DNA from: Colletotrichum lupini
Taxonomy: Eukaryota; Ascomycota; Sordariomycetes; Glomerellales; Glomerellaceae
DNA: 64,000 nucleotides
Direction of reading: 5' to 3'
Assembly (NCBI RefSeq): GCF_023278565.1
Contig: NC_064672.1
Coordinates: 1,612,001-1,676,000 of the forward strand
Within the stretch, counting starts at the first letter, position 1; each line of letters opens with the position of its first letter. Of this stretch, positions 11,301-22,000 are shown piece after piece. The notes below the pieces were generated by a model that worked only from the letters and a program-made list of their open reading frames with translations, did no database searches and had not been told where the DNA came from. The translations under genes were made by a program, and so were the position numbers.

Positions 11301-11861
11301 GGCCGGTATTATGCTACGCAGCAGATGTGTCCTCACAAGAGGCAGTTTGTGCTGTCGGACGGGCTCATCGGCGAGGAGCCCGGCGCCGGCGCCGACGGAG
11401 ACAAGTGCGAGGATGCGAAGAAGCCTGATTCTGGGTGTAACGGCGGTCACAATACCAATACCAATGGTAGCGGTAACGGCAACGAGACGAAGCGGCCGGC
11501 GCCGTGGGTCTCTTGCCCGTACCACAAGCGCAACTTTGACCTCGCGGACGGGAGCTGCAAGAACGACGACGAGGTGAGCATCGCGACGTTCGCGGTGGAG
11601 GAGCGTGCTGGCGACGGGATGGTGTACATCAAACTGCCGCCTGTCGAGGAGCTCGACGCGGCGCTGGGCACGAAGAAGTGGATGGTGAAGAAGGGGGAGG
11701 CCGGGGCGGCGCCGTTTGAGGCGCTGGATAAGAAGATCCGGTTCAAGGGACACCGGGCCAAGAGGCCTGGTGTCAAGCCGATGGGGGCTTTGGGGATGGA
11801 GAAGGCGAGGGCGATGGTTGTTGGTGGTGGTGGGGGGTGTGGGAGTGCGCCGGATTGGTGA
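8327..11861 (+). CDS. niiA: Assimilatory nitrite reductase [NAD(P)H], siroheme/4Fe-4S
   Basis: Reduces nitrite to ammonium with six electrons from NAD(P)H. Four exons (8327-8385, 8438-8588, 8644-10652, 10703-11861) join in phase and give 1125 aa, the usual size for the fungal NiiA/NIT-6 enzyme. Domain order: FAD Rossmann motif (G11-x-G13-x2-G16); NAD(P)H Rossmann motif [15 protein letters not shown]-type 2Fe-2S site with Cys469, 471, 504 and 507; ferredoxin-like half-domains; siroheme/4Fe-4S ligands Cys689, 695, 729 and 733 (C-x5-C and C-x3-C); and a C-terminal Rieske domain with CPH near residue 949 and CPYH near 1010. The Rieske pair is split by a Gly/Asn/Asp-rich insert, probably a surface loop. 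Introns are 50-55 nt; the third has a CACTAAC branch site. Nitrate reductase and the nitrate transporter are not adjacent, so the pathway is not clustered here. Confidence 0.96.
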
Positions 11862-13721
11862 TGGAGTGTTTGGATAGAAGGATGGGAGTTGATGTATTGG
11901 TTGATCAAGGTATACAGGTTAGCAAATATGAGCGATGCTGGTTTTGAAGACATACAGTGCTGTTGTAGTTACTGCCCTATGGGTTGTATAGTACTACCTT
12001 AATCATACTTTAACTAAGCAGGATACCGTAAATCGATTTGAATCTCTTGATTAAAAACTTTACTGATTCATATGAACATTAGGTGCCACTTTCAAAATCA
12101 CTGCATCTCATAGTCAAGACCGAGCGACCTGGTGATAGGGGCTATATAAGGAAGATCCCAGGGAGTGTAGAGTCTTTCGAATCAACCGCATGCCTCCTCA
12201 ACTGCGGACTGCGGCTTAGGCAGCAGCGGTGTGGGACGTGGAAATACATGAGAATCGCGCTGCTACAGGCTCGGTTGGCTGACTGCGGTATATGAGTCTC
12301 TTGCTAAACACCATTCACCCGTGAAAGCACAAGTCCTGAACGGCCGTCCTGTAGTCCCCAGCCTACCTAGTGACCAACGTATTCGCTCACGGATACGTAA
12401 TGCAAGCACGTGCTGGTACAGAGAGTCTAGTGTCAAGGGATCACATTTGAAGGGGAAAGAAAGAGAAAGATGCAGATTGCTCAGTGATCAGAGAGAAGAT
12501 ATAGGGCTCGCTCAGAGACTCCAACTCAACCATCTCTTTGTACTTCAGGACACAAAGATAGCCCTCGTGAGCGATTGATGCGCTGCAGATAATCGTCTTG
12601 TAGGTACTCACTATCGCAGAGGTATCAGGATGAGCACTATCGGCGTCACATTCACCTAAACTGTGAGACTTCAGCATAACATTCCCTGTCGAGGCGTGGA
12701 ATTGTCCAGATGTGCAGTGAGAAAGAACCGATGAATTGTTGGGAAGGGGCCATACAGTCAACTGCCCCGTACAGTCACCGGCTGGGTATGTTATATAGGG
12801 TGGCTAATTGCTTCATCTGTCACCATCGGATGAGGAGATGCCTTGGCGCAATAGTTGGGACTGCCCACTCCCGACCTCAACGCTAGGTAATTGACCCCGG
12901 TGCTTTTGTTTTTGAAGGTCTCGAGTTCGAATCCCCCTAGTAGAAGGGTTTGTTCGGGCTGTGTGCAGTGCGCATGGTGTTGAACGTGGTTTGCGAACGT
13001 CGTGGAGATAAGGTACGCGGCTTTCATATAGCTGCAAAACAGAGTTTTGGAGTGATTCAGGCCGAGTTACATTCAGGTTATTGGAGGAGTCAGAAAATGC
13101 CCGGAGCTATCAGCCTTATAGCGAAATATGTAGATTGCGTTCGAGTCTTTGAGTGTATTAAACCTCCGCGGCAGTACGGCAGTGCGGCACTCGTCGAGGA
13201 AGCCTCGGATTCCTCGGATTCGCATTAGTGAGACCGCATTCGTATCTCCCGCTGCTTCAGCGGCCCCACCCGCGGTTCCCCCACAGTCTTAGCGTGACGA
13301 CTAGCGGTTTGATCTGCAAGAGATTCCCCAGCAGCAGCAGCAGCCCGGCAGTGCTTGGTCAGGTTCCTCGTTTACCTCAACGGGGGCCCTCGTAATTGAC
13401 TTACGAACCCCCCCCGTATTCGGCATGTACCGGCCCTTATTGGATAACAAACTTCGTAGCCAGTGCACTTTGGTGCGTTCGCATTCTCTTTTTCTTTTCA
13501 TTGTCCTCCCTCATTTCTCTCCCGAGTCCTAACCCTTTTCCAACATTTCACCTGTCCCCCGCCCCTTCTTCCGAATCCGAACCCGCTTCAACACTGGACT
13601 TCCACTCCCACGGAATCCACGGTGTCTCTCTCACTCCACCACGAGAATCCAACCAACGGTGAACCTGAACATACCCCTTGTCCACCCTTGGCCCGTGCCG
13701 GCATCATCGCGCGCGCCGGCC
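11862..13721. other. Intergenic region between niiA and the Zn2Cys6 regulator gene
   Basis: A 1.86-kb stretch with no supported protein gene. It holds the niiA 3' flank, a degenerate tRNA-like segment (12843-12935), a short CAG repeat (about 13325-13345), a GGATTCCTCGGATTC duplication near 13207-13221, and a pyrimidine-rich tract (13485-13600) next to the regulator start, as is common in fungal promoters. Confidence 0.45.
12843..12935 (+). other. Possible tRNA-derived SINE or tRNA pseudogene relic
   Basis: TTGGCGCAATAGTTGGGA resembles a tRNA D-arm/A box, and GAGTTCGAATCCCC resembles a T-arm/B box, in the right order. However, the T-stem pairs at only two of five positions, the acceptor stem does not close, and the A-to-B spacing is longer than in an intron-less tRNA. 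It is not a functional tRNA; a decayed tRNA-derived element is the most that can be said. Confidence 0.25.
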
Positions 13722-13817
13722 ATGGAGAAGCGTACAAGACGCCTAGGACACAAGAAATCGAGGAACGGATGCCAGCGCTGTAAAGCACGTCGTGTCAAGG
13801 TACGATAAGGTCCCTCT

Positions 13818-13855
<38 letters not shown>

Positions 13856-15420
13856 CAACACAACTCTGTTATCGCTCTATGTATTAGCCAAAAAACTCAT
13901 GTCTTATTTGTGTGTGTGTCTCGTGTAGTGTGACGAGGAACGGCCGTGTCAGAAGTGTGTTGCCCATGGGGCACACTGCAGTCTCCTCGATCGTCCCGCA
14001 TCGGTGACGGCCCCTCTCACGCCACCCGCCGCAGCCAAGCTTGCCCAGCATGAACAGCGATACGCGCCTATTCAGCAGGCCGCGCCGGCGGTGACGGCCT
14101 CGTCAACCTCGTCCTCGAAGCAGTCAAGTCATGGCATGCAAGAAGCGGCGAGTGAAGCAGGTCTCACCCCCAACACTGCAGGTATGATATGATCAAAACC
14201 CAATCTCACATCACAGATCCTTGGCATCAACCTCTTCGGACTTAACAATTAACCTCGTCTCCTCAGTGAGCAGCACTTCTCCCTATCCCGGGGGTGAAGC
14301 GGCGCCAGACCCTCGCAACCCCGCCACGGATCCCTGGGATCTCTCGGAGGATTGGCTACAGAGTTTACGCCTGATGCACCACTACAGCACCAGTACCCGG
14401 CACGTCCTGCCAAAGGATGCCTGTACCGAAGAGCTCTGGAAGACGGCTATACCCGAGACGGCCTGCTCTCACGTATGTCAGAACCTTAGCCCGACAGGCC
14501 AACTATGCTTCCATTCCACACACCCCTTCTACTATCATGAAGACATAATGGGCGGGATGGAAAGAGGAGAGATTTGCGAACTAGTTCGTCTAACACGACC
14601 ATAGAAATTCTTAATGCACGGCCTGTTGGCCTTGTCCGCCCTCCACTACGCCCATGTCCACCCGCAACAGCGGAAAAAGTACGACATCATCTCGGTGAAC
14701 CACCAGAATGAAGCCCTGCGCTTCTTCGCCCTCCGTTTAAACGACATCAACAAGGACAACTGCGAGGCCTACTTCTTCCTCGCGACGCTCATCTTCATCG
14801 TCAGCATCTGCTCCGTCGCACATAGCGAGAGCTTCGGTAGGTCCATCGCCCTCAGCGACGTCTCGCAATCCTTCTCTCTCCTCCACGGCGTAAAGGGCAT
14901 CCTCGACTTCCAGCCCATAGAAGCCTGGAGGCAGCGCGGGGGTCCCCTCGATGGCCTGCTGCGCCCACCCGTACTAACGCAGGGCGGTTGGGTGTCGACG
15001 TCGGTGTTCCAGAAGCGCCTCGATGCCATCACCTCGCTGCCGAGAGAGGTGCCCGCGTCCTTCACCGACGTCATCAATCCGCAGTCCGTATGCGTGCTGG
15101 CGCTGGAGGGCTTGCGGAGGGCGCACCAGATGAGCAGGGGCGAGGGGGAAAAGCCCGGCGGGGTGTGGGGGTGGTCGGCTACCCTGCCCGCCATGTTTAT
15201 CGACATGGTGGCCAGCGGGCACCCTACGGCGCTCGTCATCCTGGCGCACTATGCCGCTTTGGCAAAGCCGTGTGAGAAGGCCGACTGGCTTTGCGACGGG
15301 TGGAGTGGCGCGGTGATGCGCTTGATTGAGAGGACGTTGGAGGATGAGTGGAAGCCGTGGATCGAGTGGCCGAAGCGCAGCGTCTTTGAGAGGATTGATG
15401 TTGATGATATGGAAGTTTGA
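13722..15420 (+). CDS. Zn(II)2Cys6 transcription factor, Upc2-like (fungal-specific)
   Basis: Sequence-specific nuclear regulator. Four exons (13722-13799, 13929-14181, 14267-14472, 14605-15420) join in phase and give 450 aa. The binuclear zinc cluster is complete, with Cys17, 20, 27, 33, 36 and 43 in exact C-x2-C-x6-C-x5-C-x2-C-x6-C spacing; intron 1 falls directly before Cys27. A Ser/Ala-rich linker follows. The C-terminal half begins with a CSHKFLMHGLLALSALHYA segment, typical of the sterol-uptake-control (Upc2) class of fungal C6 regulators, and continues with a helical middle-homology region. It converges on the P450 gene 307 bp downstream and precedes an ABC transporter, so control of those genes is possible but unproven. 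Intron 1 contains a long GT repeat. The start ATG opens a basic segment directly before the zinc cluster. Confidence 0.88.
13819..13854 (+). repeat. (GT)18 dinucleotide microsatellite in intron 1 of the Zn2Cys6 gene
   Basis: An uninterrupted 36-nt GT run starts 19 nt after the donor site of the intron that splits the zinc cluster. It offers many decoy GT donors and is likely to vary in length between strains. Confidence 0.95.
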
Positions 15421-15727
15421 ATTGATACCCCCATCGCTACTATCTCGTCTATAAAAGATCCTAAGAAAATAAACATCAAAAAGTGGCCGATTCCAGAAGC
15501 AGCATAAAGATCATCGGCACTATGTACATTGGATGCTGCCAAATACAAGATGACTTTTCTTTCAAGGAGTCCCGAGGACGCGGGCAGGGTGGTCCATGGC
15601 CTCAAAAGTAAATCGCTCGTTACTCCGCACTCTTCTCGGGTGGAAGCAACGTTTTGTTGCAAAAACTTCATTCCCCTCAAATCTCGTATCCGTATCCGTA
15701 TCACAACTTCCGCTTCCATGATGCCAT
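15421..15727. other. Convergent intergenic region (C6 regulator and P450 3' ends)
   Basis: 307 bp between two stop codons; it must hold both 3' untranslated regions and terminators. AATAAA at about 15467-15472 fits a poly(A) signal for the regulator. Nothing else is seen. Confidence 0.45.
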
Positions 15728-17685
15728 TTACAGCTTTCTGATCATGATTGTCTTTTTGGGATCCGGAACAGTCTAGCAGTCTACGTCAGCATCGCTCATC
15801 CCATTTGGCAGGGCATTCATATCCCCCAGATCGAGGCTCAGAAAAGGGGGGAAGAGAAAAAAAAAAACTCACAGAAGCGCCAAAAGCCAAATTCTCATAT
15901 CTCTCCGTCACCCCCTCAGGCAACTTGATCTCGTAATTGCAAATGATATTCGCCATAATCATCTTGATCTCGTTCACCGCGAAGAACCGTCCGGGGCACG
16001 CGTGTTTGCCGTAGCCGAACGTCAGGTGCGTGGTGCCGACGCTGACGAACTGGGCCTGCATGACGACCTCTGCCGCCTTGGTGCCCGAGGTGGCTAGCTC
16101 TTTTGCCTCGCGGAGCTTGTAGAAGCGTAGGGGGTCGAACACCTCCGGGTCCGGGAAGATTTCGGGATCGTTGTTCATGCCGCCTGCGGGAACCTCGATG
16201 AACATTCCTTCGGGGATGGTTTGGCCGTTTGGGAGGGTTACGTTTTTGAGGACTTTGCGGGTGAAGGATGCTAATGGTGGAAAAAGGGGAACGTGTTAGT
16301 TTTGGGAAACCGGACGGAGAAAGCCAGGTGTATGGTTTCCCAAGGTGTGATACGTCGAAACATACCTGCTGAAATCGGGTTGACGCGCATCACCTCCTTC
16401 AGGAAACTATCCAGCTTCTTCATATTCTGCAGGGCGCTGCTAGAGAAGTTCCCACCAGACTCAGCAAGAGCCGCCTGAACATCGTCCCGGAGCAAGGAAT
16501 TGATCTCAGGCTTCGCCGCGAGCCAGTAAATCGCATTCAGCGTCGTCATGGACGTCGTGTGAATCGCAGCAAAGCTGACCCCCAGCTGCGCCATCGCCAT
16601 CTCGCGATCGCTCAGCTCGCCAAACTTGGGCTGCGCGTTGAGGAGCCACTGCAGCATGTCGTCCGGCTCGCGGTAATCGTCCCTCCTCGCCGCTTCCTTA
16701 CGGGCCGTCACGATGGGGCGGAAGACGGCGTCGGCGTCGGCGATGCGCTTGTAGAGCTTCTTGGTGGTGGGCAGCCAGGAGGCGACAAAGGGGCGGAGGA
16801 AGGAGGGGACGAAGGCGATGACGTGGACTGCGGTCATGAGGTCTACGGTGTAGGAGATTGAGGCGTCGAGGTAGCGTTCGTCGCGGCAGAGCTCGGAGCC
16901 GATGAAGACGCGGCCCGAGACCATTGCGATGATGCGGAGGAGTTTGGCGTTGATGTTGATTTCGGTCCAGGCGGGGGATTGGGGGAGTTCGAGGCGCATT
17001 GAGTCGATGACTTCGTCTGAGATGCCTTCGTTGAGGCGGGCTGTTTTTGAGGGGGGATGTTAGCTGAGGGGAGAAGGTCCTTGATATTGGGTGGATTAGG
17101 GGGTTTACGAACGTAGAGCTGGGGTTAACGAGGCTCTGACGGCGTGGATGATGATGGGCATGTCGTTTGAGATTTGGGTGTATTTGACTTGCATGGACTT
17201 TGGGCAAGTCAGCTTTCTGGAGTATTGTAAGATCTAGGGGTGGGCTCTTCGGTACCTCGTCAATGGCCTTGGTGAAGCTGATGACATCGTCGGGGACCTT
17301 CTTCAACTCGGGGAGGTACTTGGGAGGCACGCAAATGGTATCCTTCTCTAAGGCGTGTAAGTCAACGTGAGTCCGTCGTTAACAATAATCTTGACCTATT
17401 TCTGCAATACTCACTCTTGGACGTTGTGATGCGGAAGATGCTGTCCTTGAACTGCTTATACCCGTCCGCGTACATCTGCGGTCCTTTGCCTGCCAGAAAC
17501 GCTTTCCTACGTGCCCATTTTCCACCCTTTCCCACAACGGGAACGTGAGCCACGGGGTCAACCTTGAACCAGCTCTGCGCGAGGAGGGCGAAGACGATGA
17601 AGACGAGGCCGGCTGTCGCTGCTGGCCAGTGTTGAGGGTCGAACGTAGTGCCTGCAGCGGCGACAGGGTCGGTTGCGTTTGCCAT
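15728..17685 (-). CDS. Cytochrome P450 monooxygenase (ent-kaurene-oxidase-like fungal type)
   Basis: Haem-thiolate monooxygenase anchored to the ER. Six exons (17685-17415, 17347-17256, 17197-17113, 17040-16366, 16270-15873, 15772-15728) join in phase and give 521 aa, the usual P450 length. An N-terminal membrane anchor covers about residues 20-38; the I-helix motif AAIHTTS is at 307-313, with His in place of the usual acidic residue, a variant seen in this fungal group; the ExxR motif is Glu365-Arg368; the haem loop FGYGKHACPG has Cys466 as the iron ligand. The short last exon restores the conserved C-terminal VPDPKKTIMIRKL segment. Intron 3 uses a GTTCGT donor, so its exact boundary is the least certain. 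Resemblance is to ent-kaurene/terpenoid-oxidising P450s, but the substrate is unknown. It is convergent with the C6 regulator and divergent from the ABC transporter. Confidence 0.9.
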
Positions 17686-19094
17686 GTTTTGTGTGGCGAG
17701 GGTGGGCCTTTCGAGTTACGAGTAGGTAGGTAGTGGGAGGGAGACTAGTTGTGAGGGCCTGAGAGTACGGACGAACTTGGATGTTGATGAAGGGTGTCTA
17801 GTCTTTATGTAGTCGTCTCATCGTCGACCACACACCTATGCACCTCCACACACGACGGTGCAACGGTGCGTATGGGTTCGCATAGGAAACCGGTAAGTAG
17901 GCCATGTTGTTGCTTGTCCATCGCTAGCCTAACCCCTGGCTCGGGGTCCAGCGCGACTATGACGCTTAGGGAGGGAGATGAGTTGTATGCTAAAATCACC
18001 TCCCACATAAGCGTAATTCTTGCTTCTCTGATTAGAGACTACGGTGCCAGGGCTCCACACTGATGGAGCTTGGTAGACGGTAACACTCGCGTAGGATATG
18101 CCTAGCTGCCGCGATGTCTGGCAATGCAGATCGATGGTGGTTTTGGCGCGGGGGGTAGGGGTGACTGTGGTTGACGATAGGTGTGGTTAACGGGTGTCAA
18201 TGCATGGATGATCGGGTTCGTGTTCGCATTGTGGGGCCGTCTCGTATGGGAAACACGCTGGGACGAACCAACATTCGTCTCAGATTGCACTGCCTAGACG
18301 GATCGGGGCCCGGAGAGTAAGTGCCGAGTGGCAAACCGGATCAATTTTGTGGCCGGAGGCCGGTACCTGAGTTCCGGTTCCCGTTCGGAAGCAAGAGTCG
18401 GCGGCCCCACATCTGTGGAAAAACGTACCTTAGTATGTCATCCGGTCGTCTCACAAGGTCAAAGGATGTGCTTACCTAAGAGATCTATAGATCACGTGAG
18501 CTGCCTCATTCTGCCCCGAATGGCAGACGGTGCCAGCGGGAAACGGCACTGCGGCCGCCAAGCCCCTCCGATTCGCCATTTCTTTACCCCTTTGTCCAGA
18601 AACAGACCTTGAAGGACTTGGTCGCGAACATGCTTCATTGTCATACCTAACGCAGCGTATTTACCGCCCAATCTTGATCACCAAGCACCTGAATGCGGCC
18701 GATGGTTTTTTCCCATGTTTCGCGACACAATGCAGCGCTTATCCGAAGATGACACGTGAGCAGTCAGGTGCAGGCATGATTTCGGGAATAAGATTGACAA
18801 GGCTACCACTTTCTGCGCCCGATCCTTCGTTACATTAACCAATTGACGCTTCGTTACATTGCCCAATTGACGAATTGAAACCGTGAGAACCTTTGGAGCG
18901 GTGAGTTCCGGTACTAGTACCCGATTTTCCAACCTCACTCCGTTATCTGTGCCTCCCCCCCGCCGTACAACCTACGCAGTAAGACATAACCACCACCCCG
19001 CCCCGCGGTTTGGGAGCTTGATGGTATCACAACCACGCTCCGGGTTCCACACTTCTCAGACGGCGGCAATCGCTGCCAAACTTTTATCAGAAAG
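17686..19094. promoter_or_regulatory. Divergent promoter region between P450 and ABC transporter
   Basis: 1.4 kb lies between two divergently transcribed genes and must carry both promoters. The clearest element is a 24-bp tandem duplication with CCAAT boxes at 18825-18872. A CGTTAC/ACATTG-rich segment and several CACGTG-like and TTGAC stretches are present but cannot be assigned. No open frame with a recognisable motif occurs. Confidence 0.5.
18825..18872 (+). repeat. 24-bp tandem duplication carrying two CCAAT boxes
   Basis: Two head-to-tail copies, 18825-18848 and 18849-18872, differ only at two adjacent bases (AA versus GC). Each holds a CCAAT box followed by TGACG. It lies 222-270 bp upstream of the ABC transporter ATG, the usual range for a CCAAT-binding complex in fungal promoters. 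Confidence 0.7.
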
Positions 19095-22000
19095 ATGAGT
19101 AGCTTTGCAGACCTGGACGGCGGCGGCGGGCTGCCGTCTAGTGGTTTGCCGTACTATAGCTATGTCGCCTTCCAAGATGTCCTCGCCGGCCCGTCTCACC
19201 TTCACTCTCCATCATACGCAAAGTTCCAAGCAGAGAACGCGACGACGGCGAAGATCCTAACTACGGCACAACTTTTCAATGCTTCCAGAGTCATGGATAT
19301 CACCAATATTGTCCGCGCCTCGGTCGCGGTAGTGCTGCTGTTCCTCGTTCTCCTGAGGCCGCTTCTTCGCAGGAGACCCGCGTGGTGCTCTGGCTTTGCC
19401 CAGGAGTCTTCGTACGGGGATACGACACATTCATCTCTGAAAAAGGCCTGGACGTTCTGGACAGTCTACCTCTTCGCGGTTACGCTGGCTGGGCTGGTTC
19501 AGGGCGTGTCTTCTACTCTCGCACAACCACGCCGCGTTTTTGACTTACTAGACTTGGTGCCCTGGATTGTTGCCGCTCTAATCACCGCCATGGACCGGCC
19601 TACCAAGACGCCCAAGACGCTGTTGTTTCTCTACCTGACGATCCTGTCTTGTGGCGTTGTCTCGACGGCATTCAGTTACAGACTCCACAGACTAGTCCAT
19701 ACGCTCATCCTAGCGGACCCGGTCATCAGCATGGCCGGCATTATTGGTATTGTAGCCATGCCGATGCGGGACCCATCGCTCGGCGACTCTGACATTGCGC
19801 GCGCCGAACCCACCGACCAGCTCCGCAGTCCCGAAGACAACCTCTCTCTGTGGAGATTCATGACCGTGTCGTGGATGGCGCCCATGATTTCAAAGGGCTA
19901 TGAGAAGCAGCTGCATAACGAGGATGTGTGGCAACTGCCGTTTGATTTTCAGCATGAGCGCCTCCACGGGCTATTCCACGAGCTTCGTGGGTCTATGACT
20001 GCCAAGCTATTCTCGGCAAACGGTCTAGATTTGATCATTCAGTCGTTTCTTGGAATCATTGAATGCGCTGCTGCGCTCTCCGTCCCCATGTTGCTGCAGC
20101 AGCTCCTTAGGGCCATCCAAAGCGGGTCCAAGAACATTGAAGTGTCCATCCTGTACGCCATTGGCATTTTGGCCGTTCGTCTTATCGCCTGCCAGGCTGC
20201 CGTTTTTCAACTCTGGTTCTCGAGACGCTGCTATGAGCGGTCTCGCGGAGAGATGATTACCACACTTTACGCCAAGACCTTGTCGCGGAAACACTTTGGT
20301 CAGCCGGCTGCCGAGAAGATGTTGAATGGAGCCCAGGAAGACGGAAACGATGAGAGCGACGACGATGATGAAGATACAGAAGTCGCTACCGATGACAATG
20401 AAAGCGGCAGCGAACCCACCAGCCGGTTCGGGAAGCTGTTCGGATGGTTCAGACGTGGACGATCGACAAATCAAAAGTACCGCCGGGTACAAGATCAGAG
20501 ACCATCGAGGCAGCCAGCTACCACTGGAAAGATTCTCAATCTGATGAGAAATGACGTCTACGAGGTTGCCCAGCGCTTCTGGGAGTTCCCGGCACTGGTC
20601 GTGAAACCGCTCCAGTTCATCTTCTCCTTCTTCCTCGTCTGGCAGCTCCTTGGCTGGTCGTGCATGTTTGGCATGCTCTGCGTCTTGCTTGCCCAAATGC
20701 TTAACACCGTCTTCATCACCCAGCTTCTCAAGAAGGAGCGCGTGCGCAGGGCTGCCACTGATGCTCGGTTGCAGTCGACGTCCCAATTTGTCGAAGGAAT
20801 AAGGCACTTGCGATGGTACGACTGGCAGTCAAAGTGGCTGGACGCTATCATGGTCACTCGACGACATGAACTGAGGACGAGAGTCGTGACTGGATTGTGG
20901 AGCATCGCGATTTCCACACTCAACATCACCTCTGGCACACTTTTCCCGGTTGCGACCTTCTTCGCCTATACGTTCATTGCCGGAAAGACTCTCTCCGTTG
21001 ATGTGGCCTTTCCCGCTCTATCCCTCTTCACTCTGCTAGAGACTAGCTTCAAGGAGCTGCCGGGGCTCATCACAGTTGTTCTCAATGCATCTATCGCCAT
21101 GGGCCGTATCGAGGAGTTCATGAGCGAGCCGGACAAGGATGGCGTGTTCTCGGACCACCTCACAAACGATATCAAGTTCACAAAGGCAACATTTGCATGG
21201 CCTGGATACGAGCAACCCGTGCTTAGAAATCTCGACATCAGCTTCCCGCAGGGCCTTACGGTCATATTTGGCAAAGTCGGCTCTGGCAAGACCGCATTAC
21301 TGCAGGCGATTCTCGGAGAACTCGACCGGCAAATAGGCGATGTGGTCATCCCAACTGAGCCCATTGGGTACTGCGCTCAAAGCCCTTGGCTCCAACACAT
21401 GAGCATCCGCGACAACATCCTTTTTTCAGCACCCTTTGACTCCGTGAGATATACCCAGACTCTTGATGCGTGTGCCCTGCTTCCCGACTTGGCCACATTC
21501 AAACACGGAGACCTGTCCGACATGGGCGAGAACGGTATCGGTCTGTCGGGCGGACAAAGGGCGCGAGTTGCATTGGCCCGTGCTGTGTACAGCCGGTCTC
21601 GCGTGCTGTTGCTGGACGACCCTCTCGCTGCTCTGGACCATAACACGGCTGAATCCATCGTTAAGAAGCTCCTACAAGGCCCGCTGGTGGAAGGCCGGAC
21701 CGTGGTGCTTGTCACTCACAGAGTAGACTTGTGTCTTCATCTCGCTGGCCAGATGGTCGAAGTGGTCGACGGCACCGCTCGTGTCTTGAACTCGGAGGAG
21801 GCATCGGCAGAAGTCGCCAAGTTTCTCCTGGAAGACGAGGATCCAGCTGCTCACCAGGACGAGCATGAGCACACCCTCGACGAAACTCAGCAAGACGCCG
21901 CCATACCGTCTAAGTTCATCGAAGAGGAGCACCGCGCCCACGGCGGCGTCATGTTGTCGGTTTACTGGACCTATATCAAGGCTGGCAAGCTCAAGTGGTG

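Noticed and set aside
10191..11753. 520-codon open frame antisense to niiA
   Set aside because: It mirrors a highly GC3-biased real gene, has no motif, and the sense frame is a complete nitrite reductase.
12843..12935. Functional tRNA gene
   Set aside because: A- and B-box-like blocks exist, but T-stem and acceptor stem do not pair; kept only as a possible relic.
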